Shown here: in pieces, positions 47,566 through 60,243 of the stretch | Position numbering within the stretch: the first letter of the stretch is position 1 | How the letters are laid out: the number at the start of each line of letters is the position of its first letter | DNA from: Ulota crispa | Taxonomy: Eukaryota; Streptophyta; Bryopsida; Orthotrichales; Orthotrichaceae | DNA length: 64,000 bases | Direction of reading: 5' to 3' | Assembly (NCBI GenBank): GCA_963920765.1 | Contig: OY987246.1 | Location: 6,760,501-6,824,500, forward strand | Made by a program: the position numbers and the translations under genes | The notes under the pieces: generated by a model | The model's database searches: none | What the model was told of the DNA's origin: nothing | The model's input: only the letters and a program-made list of their open reading frames with translations

Positions 47566-48511
47566 TTACAAAAGTGAACCACCCATGAGGACCTCCAAGA
47601 GGTCCACATGGCTAGTTCTCGCGTGAACCGTGTGAAACCTCTCCCTCCTCGCCTCTAGTGTTCCTGTCCCTCCCATGCTTGTTTGTGTTGCTACCCGCCT
47701 CTCGGCTCTCGCTCCGCCCCTTTGGCTCTTGCTCCGCACCTCTAGCTCTCGCTTTGCATCTTTAGATAGTTTGGATGTAGAGTTGATTGCTAGGTCAAGG
47801 TCATTCAAGGAATTGCATTGCAGGAGAAGCGACGTTGGTGGAGCTGAAGACAATTGTGGAGCCAAAGGGTTCCATATTAGAAGCGACAATGGTGGAGTTC
47901 AAGGAATTCAAATTAGCTTACAGAATTGATGATTGTGAACAAAGTTGAAAGGGTGGTGAGTAGTTCACTACAATTTGGATACTTGAATGGGTGAACTCGA
48001 GGACATGAATAGTGACTCGACTACCTTGTTCGCCAATTTCATGCACGTGAATGAAATTGGTGGTGAACAGCATATCTGAAACCCATATTAGTACTGTAGT
48101 TCGATAAGCCATGCACCAACCAAGTTTGATCAATAGAATGAGATACCACGAAAGCGAAGCTCTTTCTGAAATTGATTGTGAATTGAGTATTGAGGATTTT
48201 CACAAGATTTTTTTTGTAATGAGAATATGATGCAAGACACCGATCATGTGGATTTCTATGATTTTTCATATGGATTAATTGTTGAGCTCAAACTACCTCA
48301 ACAAAGAGGTTATTTTTTTACCTAAGAAATGATTCTTTAATCAATAAACCAGCTTTCTTAGTTTGAAACAGGAGCCTTATGAATATGTTCAGTGAAATGA
48401 GACAAAATTAATCAACTATATAGCAAAAACATTCTAAATTGTAATCCAAAGGTTCACTTCATGCAAAAAAAAAAAGAAGAAGGAAAATACACATACTTTA
48501 GACCTTGGTGT
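47566..48511. other. Intergenic DNA, no supported gene
   Basis: A pyrimidine-rich block with repeated CTCTCGCTCCGC wording at 47690-47760 yields ORFs on both strands (for example 107 codons, minus, 47566-47889) with no recognisable domain. The rest is AT-rich. Confidence 0.35.
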
Positions 48512-50104
48512 TTAACCCCCTAAAGGACCAAGCCCATTTTTTTGGGTAAAAACACTGAAAACTGCCACTTTGGGGAATGAGTGTAAAGGTAGGAAAAAAA
48601 GTGTTTTTTGGAAATCCAATCATAGGATCCTGTTTTAGACTATGGGAGGCACTTGTGGAAAAAAATCCGTTCATTCTAAATGTAGAGGAGTGACATATTA
48701 ACATTTGAAGTGAAAACAAAAAAAAATTTCCTTGCTGTCCAAAAATTTCAGAAGCCTTTGATTGCTTAGATATCAAAAAAATTGCTCTACGCAAAGTTGA
48801 GGTTTATTTTTTTCATGTAGAAGAACAAGTTAGGTATGTGTATGAGAATTTTCAAATCAATTGGAGGTGTGCATCATACTTTGTAATATCTTGCAATGCC
48901 ATAAGGCCATGAAATTTGCATATACACTAGGTAAAAGTGGAGGATTTATGTAAAATTCAGAAATCTAAAATACTTTGATCCAAATGGTGAAAACCAAGGA
49001 ATCCTAATATACTACAACTTGGAAAAAAAATTCAAAAAAAAATCAAGGCACCAAATTTTACAAGGGGCAGAAGGAATGGAGGTTTGGGAGTCCCATACCT
49101 ACCTGCAAACTAAAACTTCTCATTCATCAACCAAAATTGAGTGATTTAAAGCTTTCCACATACATAAAAATATAAAGAATCAATTTTAGATTTTTATTTT
49201 TAAAAAATGCAATTTTCAAAAAAGTTTTTTGGGCTACCCAAAGTGCCTACCTAGCTGCCCTCCCTTGTTTTTTGAAATTCATGCATAACTTCTTCAATAA
49301 TTGTTGGAATGAAGAAAAAATTAGATGTGCACGTCTTGGAGAGATCACTAGCCCATATTTAGGAACCATGTGAGTTAAAAAAGAGGGTCCATTTAATTCA
49401 AAAGACAAAAAAATTATATAATATGTAGAGCTTCTATAGGGTTCATGAAATACTACACATTTTAGTATATATAAAATAGGGTATGTAAAAACATTAGGTA
49501 GTAGGATTTTTTATTATTAAGTTAGCCTTGACAAATATGGGTTGTAAATTTTTTTAGTGTTGTTTGTTGATCTCCATATTATATTGTTTTAAATACATGC
49601 CATGGAATTGCAATATACTAACAATTTGCTAATAAAACTTCCATTTGGATAATAGCCCTTTAATTCACATGCTTTTTATTGGTTTCATGGTAAATATCAT
49701 GTGTGTATATGTAATAGATAATAAGATTTTGTTTTTGATGAGTAATGGAGATAGGATAAATTGGACAAACAAAATTTATACATAAAATAGTCTCATTTAA
49801 AAACCAAAAGAATGAATTTATATAAAAAATAGGGTACTAGAAACATGATCCACGTAGCTTTTTATATAAAAATACGGTCACTTTAATTACCATATTTTAG
49901 ATAAATAACCCTACATCAAATACCCTCTTAACTCACGTGTATACCATAAACTCACAAGGAGTGATCTCCCTGAGGTGCACGAACATATTTGAATTCTCCA
50001 CCACCCTCAAAAGTTTCAAAATTTTATAAAAATTGGTTTAGTCATAGGTACATGCCCGAGGTCCATTTGTCCCCCGAGGGGATAGTTGGTCCTTTAGGGG
50101 TTAA
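48512..50104. mobile_element. Family B element, copy 5, interrupted by a nested insertion
   Basis: TTAA at 48512-48515 precedes CCCCCTAAAGGACCAAGCCC, and GGTCCTTTAGGGG is followed by TTAA at 50101-50104. Removing the nested insertion (49334-49974 plus one 7-bp duplicate) leaves about 937 bp, the family length. Confidence 0.7.
49334..49974. mobile_element. 641-bp element nested in family B copy 5
   Basis: GTGCACG flanks both sides (49327-49333 and 49975-49981). Ends TCTTGGAGAGATCACT and AGTGATCTCCCTGAG are imperfect inverted repeats. The interior is AT-rich with no ORF. A 7-8-bp duplication would fit a hAT-type insertion; this is inference. Confidence 0.65.
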
Positions 50105-50521
50105 TTCTAGTTTTCATGCATACATTTAGCAATGTCTTATGCAACTTAAGCTATGAAAGAGAATCACATCCTTTGAGCTCATGGAATGGCAATATAAGGT
50201 TCACTTCTTAACCCATAAATGCCCAAGAGGACGTATTTTGTCCCTGCATAACAAAAAACTACTCTATAGGATAGAAAAAAGTTGTTTTTTATTTAAATTT
50301 TTTTTTGAAGTGATCATAGATACATGGTGCATCATGGAAGGCAAAAACAACCTCACCAAATGCACTCAACTTTTAAGGTAACCCAAATTGTGAGAAGATT
50401 CAAAAACAGAATGTTAGGTCCCATGTTGCCCTTCTTGCAATTTTCATAAGGTCAGCATTGCACTATTGATATTTGCAACTTTTAGGAACAATAGTATAGT
50501 GGGTGGGCACTTGCCACACTA

Positions 50522-50866
50522 CAGTGGTGCTTGGTTAGCGTCAACACTTTGGGCTTATAGAAAGTGTTGACCTTATCCAAGCATTGATCATAAACAAACA
50601 CTCCATTTGTATTACTTTCCCTAGTTTCAGAGGTTGCATCTTTGGAGGTGCTTTCCCACCCATGCTTTTGGTACACTAACGGAACACCTTTCTAACTGAA
50701 GAGTCAAAACAGGCATTGATGAAAAGAAAACGTTGACCATATGCAAGCACTTGACCTTAACCAAGCTCATAATATATGCTTTTGAACAAAAAGGGATTGA
50801 AGTTGTGACCTATCCATTTGTTGCTTTTACAAAGGTTGACGCTAACCAAGCACTACTATATTGTAA
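50522..50866. mobile_element. MITE with TGCTTGGTTAGCGTCAAC ends
   Basis: GTGCTTGGTTAGCGTCAAC near 50527-50545 is matched exactly in inverted form by GTTGACGCTAACCAAGCAC near 50836-50855. The element at 41925-42265 is a diverged relative. No ORF of note. Confidence 0.65.
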
Positions 50867-51354
50867 ATCTGTTGTAGAGGGGCAACTAAAGACTTACTCC
50901 AAAATCTTTGTCCAAATTATATAGAATTCTACCAATAGCTACTAGGGAGGGGTTTATTCCTTTCAGCTAAAAATTATAACAAACTTAGAACTAATAAAGG
51001 GTACATTAAAAGGGCTACATTTAGTATAAGTAATATAGGGTGAGAACAAATTTGGGATGTTAATTATTATTACACGTAATGAAGGGACCAAAGACGTGAG
51101 GTATCCTATGGTAGTTACTTTATTTAGTTTGACATTGTGGTATACGAGGTGCCAAATGTTACTAGATGAAAAATGAGATTGACAATTGCAGGAATGACTA
51201 TGAATTTTCTTGCATAATACATACATGTAAATGAAGATTGTTCATTTGCTTTGATTTTTAGTTTAGTTACTTATGCACTCTGGAAGTTATATCATAATAT
51301 GTTTTTTTAAGAAAATGCTCTTTGTTTTTATCTTACCTATAAAACTATGGTGCA

Positions 51355-51596
51355 TTAACCCCCAAAGAACTAAGTAGCCCTTTGTGACCGGTACAATACG
51401 TAGTATTTTTCTTGTATTTGGAGTCCATCCACACCTTTATTACAGTTGAGATCACCAAAGAAGTTAGAATATAGATCAATATTATTATAGTGAGGTAGTC
51501 AAGATCCCAAATTAAAACTTTTTGTTGGTAGCAAATGCTAGGTATACAGCACCATACATACTACGTCTTATAGTAGCTCGGTCCTTTAAAGGTTAA
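51355..51596. mobile_element. Family C small element, copy 4 (inverted)
   Basis: TTAA at 51355-51358 and 51593-51596 bound a copy in reverse orientation to copy 1, with ends CCCCCAAAGAACTAAG and CTCGGTCCTTTAAAGG. Confidence 0.65.
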
Positions 51597-52260
51597 ACAC
51601 CTAAAACGTCACTTTGCTTATCAATCCACGCTTTTTTTTATAAGTAGAATAGCCTAGGAAAAAAAAGAATTGTCTAGCCCTTATAAGTAATTGAAAAGTG
51701 CCCTAAAATAAGTCATTTGGCCAAATTATATAATTATAGAGACCCTTTTATTCAACCAAAATAACTAAATAGCCCCCTAAAAATTACCCACTCGCCGCAC
51801 ATGGGTACCTAACTTACTAAGAGTGATCCACCCAAGCTCAAATGTTTTGGGGCAATTTTTTAACCCCATGATTTATGCTAGTCACAATAGCTTCTAGAGT
51901 TTGCACTAATTATGATTAAGTTAAATTAGTGCAAATTCAAAAGATTAGTGCATTGAAATTATTTCCAACAGGGAAGAATAAAAGGGGACAAAAAAATCCA
52001 CCAACAAGAACAGCAACTTTGTTGTGACAGTAATTTAGCAAACATTAATACTATGCCCTCACTAATAGGAGACACTATAATCATGCCCTCAGTAATAGGA
52101 GACACTATTATCATGCCCTCAGTAACATGACAAATCAATGTAATAAAATAAGTGTATAGGGCACGGTATAACGCACGTTTCACTACGTTCCACATCCCAT
52201 CTCTAGAAGTTTCATCTTCAGAAGTTCCACCACAATGTGAGACCCTAATTCATTAGGATT
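51597..52260. other. AT-rich intergenic DNA with a 33-bp tandem repeat
   Basis: ATCATGCCCTCAGTAATAGG with GAGACACTAT recurs about 2.5 times at 52050-52128. The remainder shows no gene. Confidence 0.45.
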
Positions 52261-52631
52261 ATCAATCCTTAAAGGACGGATGGGTCACCAAGACCTGCTT
52301 TGCTTATAGCAGTCTACAATGTTTTTACACATGGGCACTAGTAGTATTGTTTCAAAAAGTTGGAAAAGGCAGTAGTGCAAGCTAATCCCATGAAAATTAC
52401 AAAAGAGGCAGCTTAGGACCTAATATCGTGATTTTGAAGTTTTTCACAACTTGGGATACCTAAAAATATGAGTGTATTTTGTTTTGTTTTTTGTTTTGCC
52501 TCTTATGATGCACTATGTGTTTATGATCACTTTTGGAAAAAAATCAGATGAAAAATAGTTTTCCTCTGCGCTACAAAATCTTTTTTTAGAGCCAAATAAC
52601 AATTTCCATCTTTTAAGACATTTAGGATTAA
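52261..52631. mobile_element. Family D element, copy 2 (degenerate)
   Basis: TCAATCCTTAAAGGACGGATGG through AAGACATTTAGGATTAA aligns with the element at 41507-41874. The left flank has drifted to TCAA, while TTAA remains on the right. Confidence 0.55.
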
Positions 52632-52940
52632 AGATAAAAAAGAAGTACTAAAGAAAGCCACAAACATTTAATGCAAATCCATTAGTGGGACTTGGGCTGA
52701 AAGTTGGGTGACGTGAGTGAGTTGGGTCTAGCAAAATGGCCAACTTGACCCTTGACTAAAGTTCCACCTTCTTTGGTGCCAAAACTTCCAAAAGTGCTGC
52801 CATATAAGCAGCAACCAAGTTGTGGGACGTGGGACATAGTGTGAACTACCCGTAACACCCTAGAAACCATTCTTTTCCCAACTAGCAAGAAAAATGACTG
52901 CAATAATACGCTTTACATATGTTCTTCCAACTTCTGAGCT

Positions 52941-53256
52941 TAGAGCATCTCCACCGGTTCAGACTTGCTCAAAGTTTTCCATCTGGTTTGGCAAGGCCTG
53001 AAGGCTCCCAATCTCCACCCATGCTCTTTGAAAAGGTGGCTTAACATTCCAAGACACCACATAAATAAGCAATTGACCACTTATCTAGGGAAGTAGAAGA
53101 TAAAACTCACTAAAATTAAAGTTAAAGTGCATGAATAGTGGTTTGAAGAGTGGCTTACTAGACTTACCAAATAAGAGAGTTTGAGTGTGGCCTGAGAGAG
53201 GCCTGGCTACTTTTCATCCACTTTGAGCGAGCTAGAGCCACCGGTGGAGATGCTGC
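52941..53256. mobile_element. MITE with GAGCATCTCCACCGG ends
   Basis: AGCATCTCCACCGG near 52944-52957 and CCGGTGGAGATGCT at 53241-53254 are perfect inverted ends, with TTGCTCAAAG / CTTTGAGCGAG further in. This end sequence is a common plant MITE type. Confidence 0.65.
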
Positions 53257-54044
53257 TGAAATCGTAAATTGGTGCTATACCACCTAAGCGACGAAGTTCA
53301 GTTCTCCACTACATCCAAAAGAACTTCAAAATCCTAAAAAACTAACCTTTTAGTGCAACCAATGTGATAAGGTTCAGAATCATATAAAAATGCAAAATTC
53401 AAAAAAATACAAAGTTAGAGATATTGAAAAGGATTTAAGCATTCAAGGGTGGGTAGTCAGATGGAAGACATGGAAGAAAAAGTATTGGAAAACAGATGAA
53501 GAAGAAACACGACGGGTGAAACGTGCTTGTCAATTAGAAATAGGGATACAACAAGCCTACCAGGGGGTGACAAAATTGGAAGGACCCAAACGACATACAA
53601 ACGTAGTTAGCTCCACTCTGAGGTTCAGTCAAATCATAAGCAATAGCAAAAGAATTTTTTACTTGAATTGAGGTACATAAATTATTCGGCAAGTTGGCTA
53701 CTAACATCCACCTCGCAGAACTCGAGCTGAGCTGAGCATCGCATGAGTTACGGTGCGATTTGCACCATCAACAGCATGCAAGCTCCCTCACTAGTCTCGC
53801 TCTACATGAATCAAGAGAATAGTTAGTTAGTGTACATGTCCAGCGACTCTCCGGGCTTCGTCAATCCTACATATACAGATCGTGCTCCGGAGAGATCTGC
53901 TGCTGCAACAAATAGAATTGGCAATAGTCTCATTCCTCTGAAGAAAGGAGACATTGACAACGTTCACAGCTGTGGCAATGGAAAAAAAGGAGATGGTGAT
54001 GGGCACATCAGGAATGTGCTGGAACCGGAGAAGGATTCGGAGAA
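53257..54044. other. 3' flank of the CSLD gene and intergenic DNA
   Basis: The part next to 54044 is probably the 3' untranslated region of the minus-strand CSLD gene. A 93-codon plus-strand ORF at 53390-53671 is charged but matches no family I know. Confidence 0.35.
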
Positions 54045-57000
54045 CTAAGGCCACTGGAAGCCATGACCGCTGCCGTCTGGCAATTTCACTTTGGAACTCG
54101 GACTGGCGTAGAGCCAGAGGAGCGAGATGATAACCGACAGCAAGCCTGCCCAGACGAAGACGATGGTGGGTGTCTTGCCACCCTTGCCCATGAGACCTTT
54201 GAAAAACGGGTAGAGATGGAGGAGCACCCAGAGGCTGAAGAACACCCCACCCAAAAGTTTGCTCCACTGGGGAATGGTGCTGTAAATGGTGCGGGAGACA
54301 CCGACAGCGATGGCGATGACATTGGTGAGACCGATAGTAATAGGCGGGACCATGAGCGACGTCCACTTCACCACGTAGAGGTCCGCGTAGATGTCGTCTT
54401 CATCCTCGCCAGCTGATTTGGACGTGAGGGTGAAGGAGATCTCCACTCCTGCTATCACTTTGAGTAATCCTTGGATAACAGCCGCCACGTGGGCGCTTGT
54501 GCCTCCGATCACCCAAAACTGCTCGTTACGCCACCACTCCTCCAGACTGATGTCGGACCACTTCACTTCGAGCACGGCCAGCATGCAGAGCGTGACGGTG
54601 ATGGTGAGGAGGTAGACCAGGAACGCAAGATTCAGACTTTGGACGATGAACTGACCCGTGAAGAGGGAAAGCGCCGGGAGGAAGCAGTACACCAGCAGGA
54701 AGAGTGACGTGAACGGGTAGATGCCGACGTTGAGGTACGCAATTCGTTGCAAGAATTTCATTCTTGGTGACGCGAAGAGCGCGTTGTTGCGGGAGAAGAA
54801 GATCTCGACGGATCCCGTCGCCCATCGCAGCACCTGCGCCATTTGTCCCACCGGTTGAAGATTAGAAACCCGAACATAAGCTCGAGTGCAGGGTTTTTTT
54901 TTGGGTTTTGGGCCGGCAGCTTCTCAGGCCATATGGCAAATTTTAGTGGTGCAAACAAGGCCACACAATTTTTTTTGAAGTGCAAAATTAGGCTGCACGC
55001 GTTTACAATTTGAGCTTTTTGATTATGACCAAATTTTTCTAAAGTAAAAAGTTAGTGTTGCAAGAATGAATTGCTTCAAAACCCAAAAAATTATAAGAAA
55101 AGAGATATCATCTCAAAGAAACTTAAAGGCACCTTTATTTTCAAACAACACGACTTCTCACGGTGTGAAGATCACTTTGATTATTTACCTAAATTCATAA
55201 TTGACTGACTACAAACAACAACATATTCTTTTTTTTAATGTGGAACAAACATCTAGATTTGGAATGTTGAACTACATCTGGCACAAAGACGCTATTTTAT
55301 CTTCATTTTTTTCTATAGACTTGAAGCTTGAATTATTAATTTTTTTGTACATTTCTGTATTTTAAAGCCTAAAAAAAAACCCTGCTCGAGTGCGGTTAGA
55401 TTTGAAGGAGAGAAAAGGCGGGGGGAGGGAAGAGAGAGCTGCTTACTTGATGGAGCCGATCTGTTAGATTGATGGGAGCAGTGCCACGGAAAGCATCGCG
55501 CTTCGTGACGCAGTAAATCGAGCGCCACCCGCGGTTGTGCATGCGGAAGCCGGTGACGACATCCTCCGTGACGGACCCGTAGATCCATCCAACGCGACCG
55601 CCCCACTCGGTTTTGTCCTCGTAGAAGCATGAGATCACGTTGATGGCCTCCGCGACAGTGCTCGCGTCCAGGGGCTCGCGGGCGTGTGTGAGCGCGCCGG
55701 CGGGGCGACTGTTCTGGACGTTCTTATCAGCCAAGGGTCGTCCTTGAAACTCAGCCACAGCGATCGACGCGGCGAACACCACAGACGCGCCGTAACGCTT
55801 GGGCAGCATGGACGCCTCGATATCGTCGAACTCCTCGTCGCTCGTGCCGTGCTCCAGAATCCCCGTGATCTCGTTGATCCGCTTCGTGTGCATGATCTTG
55901 TTCTTGTGCTTCGCTCCGACGCAGCAGCAGATGAATTCGAAGCAGCCGCCGTGTTCACGCGACCGCGGGGGGTCGAAGCCGTAGAGCGCGATCCTGCGGA
56001 AGACGCACCCCGTGCCGACGTACACTGGTCCTTGTAACCCGTCGAGCGCGCGCATGTTCACGTCGAAGAAGACCGTGTTGTGATTCGCGTATCGATCGTT
56101 GGGATCCACGCCCTCGAAACGCTGCGGGAACTGCACGTACGCCAGGCGGTCACCACCCTTATCCATGAAGAAGCACATGGCTTCGCGAATGGCGAGGGAG
56201 TAGAAGATGTAGTGATCGCAATCCAGATTGAGAATGAACGGCCCGTTGGACATGACGGCACTCGTGCGCACGAGCGCGTTCATGGCGCCGGCTTTTTTGT
56301 TGTGATCGTACCCCGGACGCTTCTCTCGAGAGACGTAGACGAGCATCGGGAGGCGAATGTCCACATCCGTCGTATCGATCAAGTTCTCGTCGTCGCTGCT
56401 GCCCAGTAGCGGCTCATGCGTCGGCGGCGCAAGCATCACCTGCAAGGTCAGGCCAAACGTAAGGATATGTGCCTGCATTCAAGTTCCTTCGCTTATTTAC
56501 CATTGTACACAATGTTCTTCAGCCATGAAAAGAATCGACGCCATCTGATTCAAGTTTTTCACAATATAACAATACGAATTGGTCACTTGAAATACAAAGT
56601 TTTGTTGGTGGCAAGCCATGATGAAATCATCGTTACCTGAATGATTCCAGCGTGATCGCCGCGTCCATGCTCCTTGCCCGACTGCGTCCACGTTCCGGGC
56701 CAGTGGGTGCCATCCGCCATCCAAGTAGCTTTAAGCACATTCAGGGGCTCCGAGGGATCGATGCCCGATTCAATCTGCACCCGCTTGGCGCGAATCTCCT
56801 CATGCGAATTGTACGCCTCGGAGCGTTTGCGAATGGCTTCCGGCAATCCATTGACACGCACTTTGAACTCGTCGTACTCGCGTTTCACCCTCCGGCGGTC
56901 CTTGACGAAATCCGTCAAGATCTTGCCTTTGGTGGGGTCACCCCTGAGTAGGAAATACGTCTCCGGGTTGCGAGGCTCAATCTTGTGCTTCCTGCAGAAT

Positions 57001-58506
57001 GGCACCCAAATACGAGCGAAGCTAGCTGCCTCCGCCAGAGCCTCGAACGACAGCAACGCGCCACCGTCGTCGGAGAGATAGACGGCCAGCTTCTCCAGCG
57101 GGTACTCGGCGGCAAGAATGGACAAGATGGTGTTGCCCGTGGTGAGCGGCGGCTCCTTGTCGGGATCAGCCGTGGACACGAACACGTCCACGCCCGGCAG
57201 GTCAGATCGTCCCGTGGGATTCTCCGGTCGTGGAGACTCGAACTTTTCCTTCAAAACCGAGAGATCCGTCATGCGGTTGATAGGACACAGCTTTGGCAGC
57301 TGATCCAGAATCCACGAGAACGCGAACCAGATCTCGCACACCACGGACATTCCCCATAGCCACACCGCATCCTGGTTGGGATGCCGCACTCGCCACGCCA
57401 GAAACATGCCTAGTACCACCATCCGTAACCCCACCAGCAACCTGCAAAACCCATTCCCAATGTACCTTAGTCTCTGAATCCCGAGACAATGCAAGCGCAG
57501 CAATGTGCACAAATGGCAATGGCATCGGTTACCTGTAAGGACTAAGAACAGCTGCAGAGATGCTGACTTTGCGCGACAAAGGGCGACGTGCTTTGCCGTC
57601 GAATTCAGGTTGGGAGCCAATGTTTTGGCCATGTGGGTTACCTCCGCCGCCACCACCACCGTTTCCATAGCCGTCGTCTTTAGGCCACAGAGCATTACCG
57701 TAGCCGTAAGTCCCTTTGGTTTGATACAGCCACCTGGCATGATCGAAGTCCGAGGTGTGGTTGCCCGTGAGTAGCCCCGGCTTCTGCTTCGTGATGGAGA
57801 GGCGGCGCTCCAAATTGGCACCGTTCTCGTTGGTAGGCGGCGGCGGGAGCGCGGCTAGATTCTCGTGGCGGATGTCATAATGCTTGGGCGGCTCGTCGGG
57901 TACTTTGTAGGGATCTTTGCATCCTGGGCAGACACCTTTCCCGTCGAGCGCGTCGATGTAGCAGTCACGGCAGATCTTGAAGCCACAGTCGCACGGCGCC
58001 ACATTCTCGCCACGCTCATCGCACATTGCTATCCCGTCACATCCTTCCACAAAACAACCGGGACCTCGACCAGCGAGGTGCTGCGGATGCTGGCCCTCGC
58101 TCTCCATCATCTTCTCCATCACGTGCCCGCGCGTGACGCTCTTGAACCCGCCCGTGAAGATGGTGCTCGACACGAATTGCTGCTCCGCTTTCCCGGCGGT
58201 GTGCGGGTCCATGGAGCGGCTGGACGGCGTGGCGGACATCAGCTGATGGTCGGGCGTCGCGGGGATCTGCACCGTGTACAGGAAATCCGTCCCCATTTCG
58301 CTGTCTGTCACGCCGCCCAGCTCGCTGTCGTCGCGTGACAGATGCATGAACCGCCCGCTCGAGTTCGTCCGGCGCGCGTGCCCCATCCCCACTGGAATGT
58401 TCATACTGCTGCTGGTCCCATTCGCTTTTCCCTGCTGCTCCTGCTGCTGCTTTCCGACTCCCCGGAATCCCAGCCCGCCGGTCGCAGCTGACCTCGGTGC
58501 CGCCAT
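54045..58506 (-). CDS. Cellulose synthase-like D (CSLD) glycosyltransferase
   Basis: Four minus-strand exons: 58506-57533, 57441-56637, 56439-55447 and 54833-54045, phases consistent, 1,186 residues, normal for CSLD. Residues 151-196 are a RING-like zinc finger ([21 protein letters not shown]). Two membrane helices lie at about 326-371. The GT2 catalytic core follows with DDG (449-451), DCD (666-668), TED (884-886) and QVLRW (924-928), then about six C-terminal helices. Residue wording ([28 protein letters not shown]) is CSLD-specific. CSLD enzymes are membrane-bound and make beta-1,4-glucan-type polymers, notably in tip-growing and dividing cells. The start is the only ATG near the expected N-terminus; the open frame extends 33 codons upstream without ATG. 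The intron between exons 3 and 4 splits QxxRW after its Q. Intron 3 contains a dispersed repeat also present near 60.6-61.4 kb. Confidence 0.95.
54880..55390. repeat. Dispersed repeat inside CSLD intron 3
   Basis: From GGGCCGGCAGCTTCTCAGG to TTTAAAGCCT this intronic sequence aligns with 60640-61437, sharing GTTTACAATTTGAGC, CAAGAATGAATT and CCAAAAAATTATAA blocks. The copy at 60.6 kb has a family M MITE inserted. It may be an old transposon fragment. Confidence 0.6.
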
Positions 58507-59580
58507 GTCTTCCACCAACGCCGAACCCACTACACCATCAACATGAAAATCCCTCCCAGTGACAAGATCCGGAAAATGCGGATCTTTCAAACTCGAGTCC
58601 AGCAACGGCCAATCCCGCCGCGGTACTCCACTATATCATTAGCCACATTGCCGATCAATCCACCTAGAATCACACAACCCACACAGTTCACACACATTAG
58701 CAACAGTTCCGCAACCACAGCTCACAATCAACAACAGTTTCAAGCAATGCCGCCGCCACACATCCCTAAACCCTGCACTAGCTGGCGACTATATCTCTAA
58801 AACCCTGCTGCTCCTTGCCAAACGACACACAAGAACTAGTTCCCATCCGCAACATTGAGCATCGCCGAATGCAGTTACCAAGTAAAACTCGAATCCTTGC
58901 AGTTCTGTACTGAATTCTAAAGATTGAAGGCGCGGTGGACTTACAGGCATTCACCTGGGCGAGCTAGCAGAGCAAACCAGCAGCAGCAGCAGCGGTGATG
59001 GCGATGGCAATGGCACAGGGCAGGGCGGCTACCGTTGACAAACGGTTCCGGCGACTGACCAAAGACGAGAGGGAGGGCCAGATGGGGGGAATTGAAAAGA
59101 AGAAGGACGTCCCAGGAGGGACCACTCCCCTGAAAGTGCGGATCAATAATGGACCGGAGGATGAAACGCGCTGCATCCCGAGCAAGGGTCCTCGGCGATC
59201 ACAACCGCCAGGCACCAGCTGGCTGGCGAAACGCAAACACGAGCTGCTCGATCGATCGAATTCGAGTCTCTCCCGCTCGTCGCCCGAGTTATGGACGCGC
59301 CGCGCTTTTCGCAACCGTTTGGATTGGAACCGAGCCGTTTGGTGCTACAGTAAACTTGCAAGTATTGTATGGCCATTCCGTGTATTTCGGTGCGTTCCTC
59401 GGAGAATATCGATCAGAGCTTTTCCGCGTGAGGTTCTGGTAAGCTTAGTGGTGAGGGATGAGTCTCGTTAAGTCTTTATTGCGGGTGGCGCCAGTGACGT
59501 GACCGACGCGCGACGATGGCTTCCATGCATGATGATGCAGCTGGTGCCCATCCGGCGTCGTTGCAATTGGCACCTACGAT
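58507..59580 (-). promoter_or_regulatory. Upstream region of CSLD (promoter and 5' leader)
   Basis: GC-rich DNA extends from the CSLD start codon to about 59580. It contains a possible 5' leader intron donor (CCAG then GTGAAT on the minus strand near 58957) but no firm start site. Plus-strand ORFs such as 158 codons at 58995-59471 are unlikely to be genes. Confidence 0.4.
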
Positions 59581-59591
59581 ACTCCTGAGTC

Positions 59592-60243
59592 TTGACTCAA
59601 GGCCGGGTCACACAGGCCAGAACCAACTGTTCAAATCGGCAGTCTGTAAAAACCAGGTGGCAGCTTTTACATGTTTGTGATTTGTGAAAAAGTAATTTTT
59701 TTGATTTTCAAGAGTTCACTTTTCTAGTCTATTCAAAATTGTTAATTTCGAGAGTACACACATTGCTATCTCAAACCTCTAGTCTTAGAATGGTGAAGAG
59801 ATTATTTTTAGGTGAACAGTGGATGAAAACTTGGAAAAGTGGTTGTCTGCCAGTTTTTCAAAAATACAAGTTACTTCTCATCCATTTCAAACTACCGATT
59901 TTGGGCCTATGTGGCCCTGACATCTCAAGGCTGGGCCACACAAACCAAAATGGGGGTTCAAACTGGCAGTTTGTAAAAACCAGGTGGCTGATTTTACATG
60001 TTTGTGAAAAAGCAGATTCTTTGACTTTCTAGGGTCCACTTTTTTGGTCTATTCAAAAGTGCAAGTTTTGAGAGTTCATAAATCAAAGTCTCAAATGTGC
60101 TACCCTAGAATGGTGGAGAGGTCATCTTTAGGTGAATTGTAGATGAAAACTTGGAAAAGTGGTTGTCTCCTAGTTTTCTAAAAATACAAGTTACTCCTCA
60201 TCCGTTTCAAACTGCCGGTTTTGGGCCTATGTGGCCTTGGCAT
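59592..60243. repeat. Direct tandem duplication, two units of about 325 bp
   Basis: Unit 1 (about 59592-59920) and unit 2 (about 59921-60243) share CTCAAGG(C)CTGGG/CCGGG, GTAAAAACCAGGTGGC, GATGAAAACTTGGAAAAGTG and TTTTGGGCCTATGTGGCC in the same order. Divergence is visible, so the duplication is not recent. No coding signature is seen. Confidence 0.75.

Noticed and set aside
47566-47929. ORFs on both strands in a pyrimidine-rich block
   Set aside because: They translate a CTCTCGCTCC-type simple repeat and lack any family signature.
53390-53671. 93-codon charged ORF near the CSLD 3' end
   Set aside because: No recognisable domain, no splice context, and AT-rich surroundings; unsupported as a gene.
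58995-59471. 158-codon plus-strand ORF upstream of CSLD
   Set aside because: It lies in the GC-rich CSLD upstream region, begins with a low-complexity Met-Ala run and has no domain.
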